From contig NZ_JAIMID010000010.1 of the NCBI RefSeq assembly GCF_019966535.1, forward strand, positions 1 through 64,000: a stretch of DNA of 64,000 nt, written 5' to 3'. The translations under genes were made by a program, and so were the position numbers. Under the pieces are notes generated by a model. That model was not told the origin of the DNA. It made no database searches and saw nothing but the letters and a program-made list of their open reading frames with translations. The DNA comes from Mesobacterium pallidum (GTDB taxonomy: Bacteria; Pseudomonadota; Alphaproteobacteria; Rhodobacterales; Rhodobacteraceae). Below, in pieces: positions 17,903 to 26,489 of this stretch (the first letter of the stretch is position 1; each line of letters starts with the position of its first letter).

Positions 17903-19483
17903 TCAGCCAGCCAGCATCATGGCGGCGGCCTTTTCGGCGATCATGATGGTCGGCGAATTGGTGTTGCCGCTGGTGATGCTGGGCATGACCGAGGCATCGA
18001 CCACCCGCAGGTTGCCCACCCCGCGCATCCGCAGCTGCGCATCCAGCGGGGCGGCGTCGTCCGCACCCATGCGCACCGTACCGACCGGGTGAAAGATCGT
18101 CGTGCCGATGTCGCCCGCCGCTTGCGCCAGGTCTGCGTCGCTGTCCGATGCAAGGCCGGGCTTCATCTCTTCGGGGGCATATTTCGCCATGGCGGGCTGG
18201 CCCATGATCCGCCGCGCCTGCCGGATCGCGTCGGCGGCGACGCGGCGGTCACTTTCGGTCGACAGGTAATTGGGCGCGATGACCGGCGCGTCATGCGGAT
18301 CGGCCGAGGCCAGCCGTACCTCGCCCCGGCTCTCGGGGCGCAGGTTGCAGACGCTGGCGGTTATGGCCGGAAAGCTGTGCAGCGGCTCGCCGAAGGCGTC
18401 CAGCGACAGCGGCTGCACGTGGTATTCAAGGTCGGGCGTGGCAAGGTCGGGCCGCGATTTCGAGAAGGCTCCCATCTGGCTGGGGCTCATCGACATCGGC
18501 CCGGTGCGGCGGGCCAGGTATTCCAGCCCGATCGCCGCCTTGCCCCAAAGGGTCGCGGCCAGGGTGTTCAGCGTTTTCGCGTTCTCGAGCTTCCAGGCGC
18601 AGCGCAGTTGCAGGTGGTCCTGCAGGTTGGCGCCGATGCCGGGGATGTCATTTTGCACCTCAATCCCGTGCGATTGCAGCGCCTCGGCGGGGCCAAGGCC
18701 CGACAGTTGCAGCACCTGCACCGAGTTGATCGCGCCCGCGGACAGCAGCAGCTCTCCGCCGCAGCGCGCGGTGTGGCGCTGCCCCTCGCGGTCATATTCG
18801 ACGCCGACCACGCGGCCGTCCTCGATCAGCAGGCGCTGGACATGGGCCTTGGTCTCGACCTTCAGGTTCTCGCCCGAGGTCGTCCGCAGGAACGCCTTGG
18901 CCGTGTTCATCCGCCAGCCGTTCCGCTGGTTGACGCGGAAATAGCCGACGCCCTCGTTGTCGCCGGTGTTGAAATCGGTGGACTTGGGCAGGCCCTCCTG
19001 CGCGGCGGCCTCCATCCAGTCGTCCAACAGGTCCCAGTGCAGGCGCTGGTTCTCGACCCGCCATTCGCCGCCCGCGCCGTGCATCTCGGACGGGCCGTCC
19101 ACGTAATCCTCGGACTTCTTGAAATAGGGCAGCACGTCGTCCCAGCCCCAGCCGGGCAGGCCCGTCTGCCGCCAGCCGTCGTAATCCGCCGCCTGGCCGC
19201 GCAGGTAGAGCATGCCGTTGATGGACGAGCAGCCCCCCAGCACCTTGCCGCGCGGATAGAGCAGTGAGCGGCCGTTCAGCCCCGGTTCCTCGGCGGTGCG
19301 GTAACACCAATCTGTGCGCGGGTTGCCGATGCAGTAAAGGTAGCCGATGGGGATGTGGACCCAGTGGTAATTGTCCTTACCGCCCGCTTCCAGCAGCAGC
19401 ACCTTGCGGCCCGCCTCGGACAGGCGCTTGGCCAGGACGCAGCCCGCGCTGCCGGCGCCGACGATGATGTGATCCCAGTCCAT
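17903..19483 (-). CDS. GMC-family FAD oxidoreductase, choline-dehydrogenase-like
   Basis: Flavoprotein alcohol dehydrogenase of 526 residues. The N-terminus has the ADP-binding motif VGAGSAGCVLAKRL and then LLLEAGG. The GMC signature 1 region reads PRGKVLGGCSSINGMLYLRG near residue 78; signature 2 is LSAGAINSVQVLQLSGLGP near 250. The catalytic His lies in GTTIFHPVGTVRMG and the Asn/His pair region in SGNTNSPTIMIAEKAA. It resembles BetA and other dehydrogenases for primary alcohols. In this setting it could oxidise a choline-like alcohol to the betaine that the Rieske enzyme demethylates. It is the first minus-strand gene of the region, with GGGAGAGGG before its ATG. Confidence 0.8.
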   Translation of the reverse strand: MDWDHIIVGAGSAGCVLAKRLSEAGRKVLLLEAGGKDNYHWVHIPIGYLYCIGNPRTDWCYRTAEEPGLNGRSLLYPRGKVLGGCSSINGMLYLRGQAADYDGWRQTGLPGWGWDDVLPYFKKSEDYVDGPSEMHGAGGEWRVENQRLHWDLLDDWMEAAAQEGLPKSTDFNTGDNEGVGYFRVNQRNGWRMNTAKAFLRTTSGENLKVETKAHVQRLLIEDGRVVGVEYDREGQRHTARCGGELLLSAGAINSVQVLQLSGLGPAEALQSHGIEVQNDIPGIGANLQDHLQLRCAWKLENAKTLNTLAATLWGKAAIGLEYLARRTGPMSMSPSQMGAFSKSRPDLATPDLEYHVQPLSLDAFGEPLHSFPAITASVCNLRPESRGEVRLASADPHDAPVIAPNYLSTESDRRVAADAIRQARRIMGQPAMAKYAPEEMKPGLASDSDADLAQAAGDIGTTIFHPVGTVRMGADDAAPLDAQLRMRGVGNLRVVDASVMPSITSGNTNSPTIMIAEKAAAMMLAG

Positions 19484-19571
19484 GCGGCCCTCTCCCCCTA
19501 TTGCCGGGGCAGAGTGCGTCAGGCGCCCGCGAATGGCAACGCCAAGCGGTCTTGCGAATATGCCGGGACGG

Positions 19572-20030
19572 TCAGACCGGCAGGGCGGTCGTGTGGAAGA
19601 CTGTGCGGAGCGCGAAACTCGACTGCATCTGTGCCACGCCGGGCAGGCGGGCGAGGTGCTGGCGGTGGATGCGGGCGAAATCCTCGGTGCTTTCGGCCAT
19701 GACCTTGAGGATGTAATCCGCCGTGCCCGCCATCAGGTGGCATTCCAGCACGTCGGGGATGCGCGTCACGGCCTTCTCGAAGGCGTCCAGGGTTTCCTCG
19801 GCCTGGCCGTTCAGCGTGATCTCGACAAAGACCGTCGCCGTCTTGCCGATCTTGCGCGGGGCCAGCAGGGCGACGTAATCGCGGATGTAGCCGTCTTTCT
19901 CGAGCCGCTGCACCCGGCGGTGGCAGGCCGAGGGCGACAGGTTCACCGCCTCGCTCAGGTCGGCGTTGGATATCCGGCCCTGGCGTTGCAGCACGGTCAG
20001 GATGCGGCGGTCGGTGGAATCGAGGCTCAT
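19572..20030 (-). CDS. Lrp/AsnC-family regulator, probable regulator of alanine dehydrogenase
   Basis: A 152-residue feast/famine regulator. The N-terminal HTH (DRRILTVLQRQGRISNADLS, then LSPSACHRRVQRLEKDGYI) is typical, and residues 70-150 form the RAM ligand-binding domain (ILKVMAESTEDF). It is divergent from ald with 137 bases between the starts, the classic arrangement for AldR-type activators that sense alanine. A 15-bp palindrome in the gap (20066-20080) may be its site. Specificity is inferred from position only. Confidence 0.87.
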   Translation of the reverse strand: MSLDSTDRRILTVLQRQGRISNADLSEAVNLSPSACHRRVQRLEKDGYIRDYVALLAPRKIGKTATVFVEITLNGQAEETLDAFEKAVTRIPDVLECHLMAGTADYILKVMAESTEDFARIHRQHLARLPGVAQMQSSFALRTVFHTTALPV

Positions 20031-20065
20031 CGGCTGGCGGGTTCTTCGAAGTTTTGACGGCTTTG

Positions 20066-20080
20066 GCGAAGGATATTCGC
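20066..20080. promoter_or_regulatory. Candidate Lrp-type operator between the regulator and ald
   Basis: GCGAAGGATATTCGC is a 15-bp hyphenated palindrome (GCGAA-N5-TTCGC), the size of Lrp/AsnC half-operators. It lies 36 bases upstream of the regulator start and 88 bases upstream of ald. Confidence 0.45.
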
Positions 20081-20167
20081 AAGTTGGCCGGAAAGGCGAG
20101 GGGAATCACGAAGAATTTGCGCGGCATCTGCGTCAGCATGAGGGCAAGCCAAGAGGAGGTTACGCCC

Positions 20168-21286
20168 ATGAAGATCGGATGTCCCACCGAAGTGAAGCCG
20201 CAGGAATTCCGCGTCGGCATCACCCCGAACGCAGCCGGAGAGGCCGTGCGCCACGGTCACGAGGTGCTGATCCAGGCCGGGGCCGGGCATGGCGCGGGCT
20301 TTGACGATGCCGACTACACGGCCGTGGGCGCCCGGATCGTTGCCACGGCCGAAGTGGTCTGGGCCGAGGCCGAGATGATCGTCAAGGTGAAGGAGCCGCA
20401 GCCGGGCGAACGCAAGCAGCTTTCCGAGGGCCAGCTGCTGTTCACCTACCTGCACCTCGCGCCCGACCCCGAACAGACCCGCGACCTGCTTGCCTCGGGC
20501 GCGACCTGCATCGCCTACGAGACGGTGACCGACCGCGCGGGCGGGCTGCCGCTGCTGGCACCCATGTCCGAGGTCGCGGGCAGGCTGGCGCCGCAGGTCG
20601 GCGCCTGGACGCTGCAAAAGGCGAACGGCGGGCGTGGCGTGCTGATGGGCGGCGTGCCCGGTGTGGGCCCCGCGCGGGTCGTGGTGATCGGCGGCGGCGT
20701 GGTCGGCACACATGCAGCGCGGATCGCGGCGGGGATGGGGGCGGATGTCACCGTGCTCGACCGGTCGCTGCCGCGTCTGCGCTACCTCGACGATGTCTTC
20801 GGGGGCACGTTCAAGACCTCCTACGCCAGCGCCGGCAACACGGCCGAGCTGGTGGCCGAGGCCGACATGGTGATCGGCGCCGTGCTGATCCCCGGCGCCG
20901 CCGCGCCCAAGCTGGTGACGCGGGCGCAGCTGTCCACGATGAAACCCGGCGCGGCCATCGTCGACGTGGCCATCGACCAGGGCGGCTGTTTCGAAACCTC
21001 GAAGGCGACGACCCACCAGGACCCGATCTACGAGGTCGACGGGATCATGCATTACTGCGTGGCGAACATGCCGGGGGCGGTGGCGCGCACCTCGACCATC
21101 GCGCTGGGCAATGCGACCATGCCCTTCATGCTGGCGCTCGCGGACAAGGGTTGGCGCGCCGCCTGCGCCGAGGATCCTCACCTGCTCGAGGGGCTGAACG
21201 TCCACGCGGGAAAACTGACGAATTACGCGGTCGGCCGCGCACTCGAGATCGACGTGCTGTCGCCGCAGCTGGCGGTCAAGGGCTAG
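20168..21286 (+). CDS. ald: Alanine dehydrogenase
   Basis: Catalyses reversible NAD-linked oxidative deamination of L-alanine to pyruvate and ammonium in the cytoplasm. The 372-residue protein has the usual length. The start MKIGCPTEVKPQEFRVG, the substrate-binding segment VKVKEPQPGE with its conserved Lys, and the NAD fold VVVIGGGVVGTHAARIAAGM near residue 170 all match Ald. HYCVANMPGAVARTST, with the catalytic His region, lies near 300. ATG 20168 is preceded by AAGAGGAGG. The divergent Lrp gene probably switches it on when alanine is abundant. Confidence 0.95.
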   Translation: MKIGCPTEVKPQEFRVGITPNAAGEAVRHGHEVLIQAGAGHGAGFDDADYTAVGARIVATAEVVWAEAEMIVKVKEPQPGERKQLSEGQLLFTYLHLAPDPEQTRDLLASGATCIAYETVTDRAGGLPLLAPMSEVAGRLAPQVGAWTLQKANGGRGVLMGGVPGVGPARVVVIGGGVVGTHAARIAAGMGADVTVLDRSLPRLRYLDDVFGGTFKTSYASAGNTAELVAEADMVIGAVLIPGAAAPKLVTRAQLSTMKPGAAIVDVAIDQGGCFETSKATTHQDPIYEVDGIMHYCVANMPGAVARTSTIALGNATMPFMLALADKGWRAACAEDPHLLEGLNVHAGKLTNYAVGRALEIDVLSPQLAVKG

Positions 21287-21317
21287 GCCGGGCAGGGCGC
21301 TGACCGGCCCGCCGCCG

Positions 21318-22160
21318 TCACAGGTACTCGGCGCGGTCGCGGCCCATCAGCGCCTCGATGCGGCCCAGCGTGGCCGGGCCCGCGATGCCGTCGGCGGTCA
21401 AGCCCTGCTGCTGCTGGAACTGGATCACGGCGGCCTTGGTCGCCGGGCCGAAATCCCCATCGACGAAAAGATGGAACCCGAGCCCGCGCAGGTTCTGCTG
21501 CAACTCGCTGACCGACAGGCCCCGGCTGCCGATGCGCAGGATCACGTCGTCGCCCAGGTCGCTGGCTTCCGGCATCTTGCCGCCCAACCGCTTGTAGGCG
21601 GCGGCCATGCGGCTGGAATAGAAATCGACCTGCCCGCCGCCGTTGTAAAGCCGGGCAAAGCCGCGCCAGTCGCGCGCCTTGAGCTCGTCCACCAGCCCGC
21701 GCTTCTGGATGAACTTCACCATCAGCTCGAGCTGGCCCTCGATGCTCTCCATCGCGCGCTCGGCCAGCGCCTGCGCCGAGGGGTAGCCCAGCCATTCGGC
21801 GTTCTCGCCAAGCACCTGGCCGACGCCCCAGGAACAGGCCTTGAAGGCGGCCTCGGAGTCGATGGTCCGGGCTCGGTCAAGCTGGCCGTAGCGGGCCGAT
21901 TGCGACTTGGGGTAGGGGATCTCGCCCCACTTGCGGCAGGCGAGGTTGCGGCGCCGGCCCTCGGGGCGCAGCGATTGCGGCAGGCAGCGGTGGAACACAT
22001 GTGGCTCGAACAGGATCAGCGGCATGGGCTTGCCGGTCACCGTCTCGAACGCCTTGCCGCCACTTTCGACCTCGACCACGGCCGCGAAGGCCTGGGCGGG
22101 CCAGCCAAGCTCCTCCGCCTTCTTCGTGATCGCCTGCTTTACCTTGTCGTCGAACGCCAT
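21318..22160 (-). CDS. Endolysin-like N-acetylmuramidase with C-terminal peptidoglycan-binding domain
   Basis: Predicted murein hydrolase of 280 residues. The N-terminal part (about 1-185) resembles the N-acetylmuramidase domain (DUF3380), with the probable catalytic Glu in FAAVVEVESGG near residue 30 and ILFEPHVFHR and ACSWGVGQVLGENAEWLGY later. Residues 200-275 are a PG_binding_1 domain (ELQQNLRGLGF, DGDFGPATKAAVIQFQQQQG). No signal peptide is visible, as in phage endolysins that need a holin. No holin or other phage gene is nearby, so it is either a domesticated lysin or part of a dispersed phage-like or gene-transfer-agent function. ATG 22160 has GGGAGT upstream. Confidence 0.8.
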   Translation of the reverse strand: MAFDDKVKQAITKKAEELGWPAQAFAAVVEVESGGKAFETVTGKPMPLILFEPHVFHRCLPQSLRPEGRRRNLACRKWGEIPYPKSQSARYGQLDRARTIDSEAAFKACSWGVGQVLGENAEWLGYPSAQALAERAMESIEGQLELMVKFIQKRGLVDELKARDWRGFARLYNGGGQVDFYSSRMAAAYKRLGGKMPEASDLGDDVILRIGSRGLSVSELQQNLRGLGFHLFVDGDFGPATKAAVIQFQQQQGLTADGIAGPATLGRIEALMGRDRAEYL

Positions 22161-22299
22161 GGCCGTACTCCCTCTGCGATGCGTCACGTGCTGCGCCTGC
22201 GCCACAGATTGCCGCAGCGTCAGCGCAGCCTAAACTTGCGCCGATTCGCGCAATTCGGGAATGCGGGTATTCCGGACCCTCGCCGGGGGAGACGGCAGA

Positions 22300-22345
22300 A
22301 CGAAAAAGGGCGGACACGAAAAAGGGCGGACCTTGCGGCCCGCCC
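22300..22345 (-). terminator. Terminator of the F0 ATP synthase operon with a tandemly duplicated tail
   Basis: On the minus strand GGGCGG (22345-22340) pairs with CCGCCC (22329-22324), followed by UUUUU (22323-22319). The 16-base unit ACGAAAAAGGGCGGAC is exactly duplicated head to tail (22300-22315 and 22316-22331), giving a second stem arm and U-run. It lies 26 bases after the atpF stop. Confidence 0.7.
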
Positions 22346-22370
22346 CTGATCTGCTGTCCGGCGTTGCTGC

Positions 22371-22931
22371 TCAGTGCAGCTTGGCCTTGACCTCTTCGAT
22401 CGAGCTGTCGATCAGCTTGGTGTTCTGCGCGGCGGTCATCTGCTTGGCGATGACTTCCGCGGCGGCGGCGACGGCGACCTGGATCGCGGTGTCGCGCACG
22501 TCCTTGACGGCGGATGCCTGGGCCGAGGCGATCTGCTCTTCGGCGGCGGCCAGGCGACGGGCGATCGATGCTTTCAGCGCCTCGCGCGCAGCGACCGAGG
22601 CTTCCTCGGTCTCGCGCTTGGCATGGGCGACGATGCGCTGCGCCTGCTCGGCCACTTCGGCCTGCTTGCGCTCGTAACTGGCCAGGATGGTCTGCGCTTC
22701 TTCACGCAGCTTCCGGGCCTCGTCGAGCTCGTTCGCGATATCCGCGGCGCGCTTGTCCAGCATGTTGCCCAGCATGCCGGGCACCTTGAAGAACACGAGC
22801 ACGCCAAGGAACAGGATGAACGCGATCAGGACGACGAAGTCGGTGTTCGTCAGCGAAAAGAAGGGACCCGAGGCCGCGAGGGCCGGGCTTGCCGCGGTCG
22901 AGGCGGCGAGGATGAGGGCGATACGCTTCAT
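22371..22931 (-). CDS. atpF: F0F1 ATP synthase subunit b
   Basis: Peripheral stalk subunit of the F0 sector, 186 residues. It has a cleavable-looking or first hydrophobic N-terminus (KRIALILAASTAASPALAA), a membrane helix around residues 30-50 (FVVLIAFILFLGVLVFF), then a long charged coiled coil rich in Ala/Glu/Arg that reaches F1. It is the last gene of the atpI-atpB-atpE-atpX-atpF cluster, five bases after atpX. As usual in alphaproteobacteria, the F1 genes are not adjacent. Confidence 0.95.
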   Translation of the reverse strand: MKRIALILAASTAASPALAASGPFFSLTNTDFVVLIAFILFLGVLVFFKVPGMLGNMLDKRAADIANELDEARKLREEAQTILASYERKQAEVAEQAQRIVAHAKRETEEASVAAREALKASIARRLAAAEEQIASAQASAVKDVRDTAIQVAVAAAAEVIAKQMTAAQNTKLIDSSIEEVKAKLH

Positions 22932-22935
22932 GTCC

Positions 22936-23517
22936 TTACCCCTTCACACGGCTGTCGACGGCGGCCTTGACCGTGGCCGCATCGGCAGAGCCACCAAGGG
23001 CGCTGACCAGGGCTTCGGCGGTATCGGTCGCCACGACCTTGACGCTGTCCATCGCACCGGCGCGGATCTCGCCGATGGCCTTTTCCGATTCTGCGGTCTT
23101 GGCCGCGATCTCGGCATCGGCTTCCTTCATTGCCGCGTCCAGTTCGGCCTGCATTTCGGCCTTGTTCTGGGCCACGATGGCCTGGGCTTCGGTCCGGGCA
23201 TCGGCGAGGGCCTTGTTATAGGCGTCCTCGGCGGCGACGGCCTTGGCTTTCAGGTCTTCGGCGGCGGCCAGGTCGCTGGTGATCGCCCCCTTGCGCGCGG
23301 CCAGAACCGTCGCGATGCGGGGCAGGGCCACGCGCGACAGGATCAGGAACAGCACGATCAGCGTGACGACCAGCCAGAAGATCTGGTTGGGCATCCATTC
23401 GCCGCAAAGCTGCGGCAGGCCAACGGCACCGCCGCTCGGGCCAACGCAGGCGCTGGCGGACTCGGCGGCGTGGCCCGCGGCCTCTGCCCCGTGTGCGGCT
23501 GCTGTTTCAGTTGCCAT
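22936..23517 (-). CDS. atpX: F0F1 ATP synthase subunit b'
   Basis: Second, divergent peripheral-stalk subunit typical of photosynthetic and related alphaproteobacteria; b and b' form a heterodimer. Of 193 residues, about 1-40 are an Ala/His/Glu-rich extension, 48-75 a membrane helix ([21 protein letters not shown]), and the rest a coiled coil ([20 protein letters not shown]). It lies between atpE and atpF with the usual order. The N-terminal extension makes it slightly longer than a minimal b'. Confidence 0.93.
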   Translation of the reverse strand: MATETAAAHGAEAAGHAAESASACVGPSGGAVGLPQLCGEWMPNQIFWLVVTLIVLFLILSRVALPRIATVLAARKGAITSDLAAAEDLKAKAVAAEDAYNKALADARTEAQAIVAQNKAEMQAELDAAMKEADAEIAAKTAESEKAIGEIRAGAMDSVKVVATDTAEALVSALGGSADAATVKAAVDSRVKG

Positions 23518-23604
23518 GTCTGGTGTCTCCTCGAACCGGAATTGAACCGGGGCGCGTCACATGTGTTGCGCCGCGCCCCTGCTCGCAAGAAAGGTTCGGT
23601 CGGA

Positions 23605-23841
23605 TCAGACGGCGAACATCAGCAGCAGAGCGACGAGGAACGAGAAGATCCCCAGGGCTTCTGCGAATGCGATGCCGATGAAGAGCGTTGCGGTCTGCGA
23701 CGCGGCGGCCGAGGGGTTGCGCAGGGCGCCGGCCAGGAAGTTGCCGGCCACGTGGCCCACACCGATGGCTGCTGCACCCGAACCGATGGCTGCGAGGCCT
23801 GCGCCGATGAACTGTCCCAGCTCTGCGATATTGCCTTCCAT
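23605..23841 (-). CDS. atpE: F0F1 ATP synthase subunit c
   Basis: Proteolipid of the rotating c-ring, 78 residues, two membrane helices joined by a polar loop (GALRNPSAA). The Gly-rich first helix [17 protein letters not shown] and the proton-carrying Glu in [14 protein letters not shown] are clear. It lies between the a and b' genes, the canonical position. Confidence 0.97.
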   Translation of the reverse strand: MEGNIAELGQFIGAGLAAIGSGAAAIGVGHVAGNFLAGALRNPSAAASQTATLFIGIAFAEALGIFSFLVALLLMFAV

Positions 23842-23897
23842 GATCTTGTCTCCTTGCGATGGAATTGGCGGATAGGATTTCTGGACCGTGTGACCCG

Positions 23898-24674
23898 TCA
23901 GTGCGACGGATGCAGTGCGTCACGAAGGTAGACGCAGGTCAGAATGGTGAACACGTAGGCCTGGATGAAGGCCACGAGGATTTCGAGCGCGTAGATCGCG
24001 GTGATGGCCAGGATCGACAGCGGGGTGACCAGGATGCCGATGCCCGAGAACAGGATCAGCGGGGCAAAGGCCGCGAAGACCTTGATCACGGCGTGACCGG
24101 CCATCAGGTTGCCCGCAAGACGAATGGAGTGGCTCACGGGGCGCACGAAGTACGAGATGATCTCGATCACGGCGAGGATCGGGCGCAGCGCGAGCGGCGC
24201 GCTCGAGACCCAGAAGAGGCCCAGGAAGCCCGCGCCGTTCTTGACGAAACCGACCACGGTCACGGTGACGAACACGGCCACGGCCAGCACGGCGGTGACG
24301 GCGATGTGCGACGTGGTGGTAAAGGCCATCGGGATCAGCCCGAGGAAGTTCGACACCACGATGAACATGAACAGCGTGAAGATGTAGGGGAAGAACTTGA
24401 CGGCGTCCTTGCCGGCCACGTCCTCGACCATCTTGTAGATGAAGCCATAGGCCAGTTCGGCCACCGACTGGCTGCGCGACGGGACAAGCGCGCGACGCGA
24501 GGTGCCGACGACCAGCAGGCCGGTGATCGTGAGGACTGCGATCAGCATCCAGAGCGTCACGTTGGTGGGGGTGTACCAGGACACGTCTGCGCCAAACAGC
24601 GGCTCGACCATGAACTGGTCCATCGGGTGGAACACCAGGCCGCCGGCCTCTTCGCCATGTGCTTCGGTCGCCAC
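23898..24674 (-). CDS. atpB: F0F1 ATP synthase subunit a
   Basis: Membrane subunit forming the proton half-channels, 258 residues. The essential Arg lies in [17 protein letters not shown] near residue 190, and [20 protein letters not shown] near the C-terminus is characteristic. The start codon appears to be GTG at 24674 with AGAGGA about nine bases upstream. It follows atpI by three bases. Confidence 0.95.
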   Translation of the reverse strand: MATEAHGEEAGGLVFHPMDQFMVEPLFGADVSWYTPTNVTLWMLIAVLTITGLLVVGTSRRALVPSRSQSVAELAYGFIYKMVEDVAGKDAVKFFPYIFTLFMFIVVSNFLGLIPMAFTTTSHIAVTAVLAVAVFVTVTVVGFVKNGAGFLGLFWVSSAPLALRPILAVIEIISYFVRPVSHSIRLAGNLMAGHAVIKVFAAFAPLILFSGIGILVTPLSILAITAIYALEILVAFIQAYVFTILTCVYLRDALHPSH

Positions 24675-24677
24675 GTC

Positions 24678-25016
24678 TTACGTCCTCTCGTCGTGGGCGG
24701 CATCGCTTTGGCCGCCGGTCTGTTCCTGCGCCGCCTGGGCGGTGCGCATCATCACGCGCACGCCGGCGGCAAATCCGAGCAGGGTGAACACGACAAGGAA
24801 CAGGGGCAGCGTTCCGACCAGCAGGTCCAGCCCGTATCCCATGCCGAAGCCGATCATCAGACCCGCCACCAGCTCGGTCACCATTTGCCAGGCCTTGTTG
24901 GCCTGGCGATAGTGGTCGTCCTCGGCGGGCGTGTCGCGGCTCTGTACGCCTTTCAGCGCCTCGATCCGTGCCTCGAGATCCGCAAGTCTTTGCTTGTCCT
25001 CGGGCTCGGTGACCAC
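24678..25016 (-). CDS. atpI: ATP synthase-associated protein AtpI (AtpZ/AtpI family)
   Basis: Small accessory membrane protein of about 112 residues, thought to help assemble the c-ring or carry Mg/Ca. The N-terminal part is charged and probably helical (DKQRLADLEARIEALKG). Two membrane helices follow (MVTELVAGLMIGFGMGYGLD and FLVVFTLLGFAAGVRVMM). The start is uncertain: GTG 25016 is taken because the sequence upstream is low in coding character, although the frame stays open to 25067. First gene of the F0 cluster. Confidence 0.85.
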   Translation of the reverse strand: MVTEPEDKQRLADLEARIEALKGVQSRDTPAEDDHYRQANKAWQMVTELVAGLMIGFGMGYGLDLLVGTLPLFLVVFTLLGFAAGVRVMMRTAQAAQEQTGGQSDAAHDERT

Positions 25017-25137
25017 GTCTGACCCCCACCTGAACGGTTGCCGTCTTGCTAGGGTCTGGGGGGGCACGAGTCAAGAAGGGTTAAGCGGGGCTTTCGCCTA
25101 TGGAAAAATCAATGAAAACAATCGACTGAAATGGACA

Positions 25138-25168
25138 GCGGGTGCGGCGGATATTCCGCCGCACCCGC
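25138..25168 (-). terminator. Strong hairpin terminator after the OmpA-family gene
   Basis: GCGGGTGCGGCGGA (25138-25151) and TCCGCCGCACCCGC (25155-25168) form a perfect 14-bp stem with a 3-nt loop. On the minus strand it is followed by a T-rich stretch (TTTC, then TTTTC and TTTTT further on). It separates the OmpA gene from the F0 operon's promoter. Confidence 0.75.
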
Positions 25169-25239
25169 CCATGGCCCTGTTTTCGCGCCTGCAGCATATT
25201 CAACGTTTCGGTTGAGTATGCGGCGGGCGGGCGGAAAGG

Positions 25240-25752
25240 TCAGTCGGTATCGGTGCCCGAAGAGATCAGCACGCCCAGCGCGACGATCCCGCCGACCACC
25301 GCGCCGGCCACCGCCGGGGTCTGGTTCGCAAGCGGGTCGTTGCGGCGCACGATGGTGCAATTGGTGGTGCCGACCTCGACCCGGCGGTTGGCCGGATCGG
25401 TCGGGCCGGTGGTGCCGGGCAGGGTGGTCTCGCCGCGCCCCGCCGCGGTCGAGACCGCCATGCCACGCGCCATCAGCCGGGCCGCGACGGCATTGGCGCG
25501 CGCCTGGCTGAGGGCGAGGTTTGCGGCCGCGCCGCCCGTGGCATCGGCATAACCGTAGATGGTCACCGGGCCGGGGGCGTAGGAGTTGGCATAGGCGTCG
25601 AGCACGGCGATATCCTGCGGACCAAGACCCGCCCCCCCGTTCGGGAAGAAGATCGAGACGGCACAGGTGTTCTGGGCCTGCGCGGCGGCCGCCGACAGCG
25701 ACAGCGTGGCGGCAAGAAGAATGGACTTGGGGAACATTGACTTGAGCGACAT
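25240..25752 (-). CDS. Small OmpA-family envelope protein
   Basis: A 170-residue exported protein. The signal peptide (KSILLAATLSLSAAAAQAQ) is cleaved near residue 28. The mature part is a compact OmpA-C/peptidoglycan-binding-like fold: YGYADATGGAAANLALSQAR followed by NRRVEVGTTNC. The usual D and R of the NxxLSxxRAxxVxxxL signature are visible as LALSQARANAVAARL. The last 25 residues form a hydrophobic segment (AVAGAVVGGIVALGVLI), an unusual C-terminal anchor. ATG 25752 has AAGGAA upstream. It probably sits at the outer membrane or periplasm and binds murein. Confidence 0.75.
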   Translation of the reverse strand: MSLKSMFPKSILLAATLSLSAAAAQAQNTCAVSIFFPNGGAGLGPQDIAVLDAYANSYAPGPVTIYGYADATGGAAANLALSQARANAVAARLMARGMAVSTAAGRGETTLPGTTGPTDPANRRVEVGTTNCTIVRRNDPLANQTPAVAGAVVGGIVALGVLISSGTDTD

Positions 25753-25961
25753 GGCAAATTCCTTCGATTGGCCGAGGGGCTTGCCCAAGGCGTTGCCGAA
25801 ATCGGCCCCGCGATCAAGAGGCCATATCAAGAACAATACAGGCGCCGCCCCCCGGGTTCCGTCTCTTCGGTCCGGCGGCGGCGAATGGGCGGGTTCCCGC
25901 CCACCACACCCTTGCCGCTTTCCCGTTGACGCGCGCCCGGCTGCGGCCTTTAACCGTCGGC

Positions 25962-26294
25962 ATGAGCGCAACCCTCGACCAGGTCTTCGCGGCCCTTGCC
26001 GATCCGACGCGGCGGCAGATCCTGTCGATGCTGCTCGAGGATGACATGGCCGTGACCGACGTGGCCGAGCCGTTCGAGATGTCGCTGGCCGCGATCTCGA
26101 AACACCTCGGCATCCTCGCCGCCGCCGGGCTCATCAGCCAGGAAAAACGCGGCCGGGTGAAATGGTGCAAGCTGGAGCCCGACGCGCTGAAAGAGGCCTC
26201 GGTCTGGATGCAGGGCTTCGGGCAGTTCGAGCCGGTGAACCTCGAGGCCTTCGAACGCTTCCTCGCCCAGGAACTGCCCGAGCGCGAACCCTGA
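25962..26294 (+). CDS. ArsR-family winged-helix regulator
   Basis: A 110-residue DNA-binding protein. FAALADPTRRQILSMLLEDD is the family start, MSLAAISKHLGILAAAGLI the recognition helix, and KRGRVKWCKL the wing. No metal-binding Cys pair is present in the helix (the one Cys is in the wing). It is the subtype often found with SRPBCC or other small enzymes rather than a metal sensor. No such partner is adjacent. The end converges on the aminotransferase gene with a hairpin repeat between them. Confidence 0.82.
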   Translation: MSATLDQVFAALADPTRRQILSMLLEDDMAVTDVAEPFEMSLAAISKHLGILAAAGLISQEKRGRVKWCKLEPDALKEASVWMQGFGQFEPVNLEAFERFLAQELPEREP

Positions 26295-26362
26295 TCCAGT
26301 TGCGCGCGCCAGGGCGCGCCCATGGTCACGCAAAGCCGGCCGGGGCCGTCTTCGCGCAGTTT

Positions 26363-26470
26363 GCCTCCGGCGGGAGTTTATCTGGCAAGATGAACAAGGG
26401 ATCAGATCCTTCTTCATCTTGCCAATAAACTCCGGGGGACTCGCCGCAGGCGAGGGGGGCTGGCCCCCTC
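26363..26470. repeat. Bipartite hairpin repeat, copy A
   Basis: The left arm GGAGTTTATCTGGCAAGATG (26373-26392, with AA following) pairs with the right arm ending at ACTCC 26433, apart from one extra base. A GC hairpin GAGGGGG-N5-CCCCCTC (26452-26470) follows. Related copies lie at 32053-32148, 53826-53919 and 56745-56776. It separates convergent genes and probably works as a terminator. Confidence 0.75.
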
Positions 26471-26489
26471 TGCCCTTCCGGCCGGGCGA

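Noticed and set aside
22300..22331. Tandem 16-bp repeat considered as the beginning of a CRISPR-like array
   Set aside because: Only two abutting copies without spacers; it is explained as a duplicated terminator tail.
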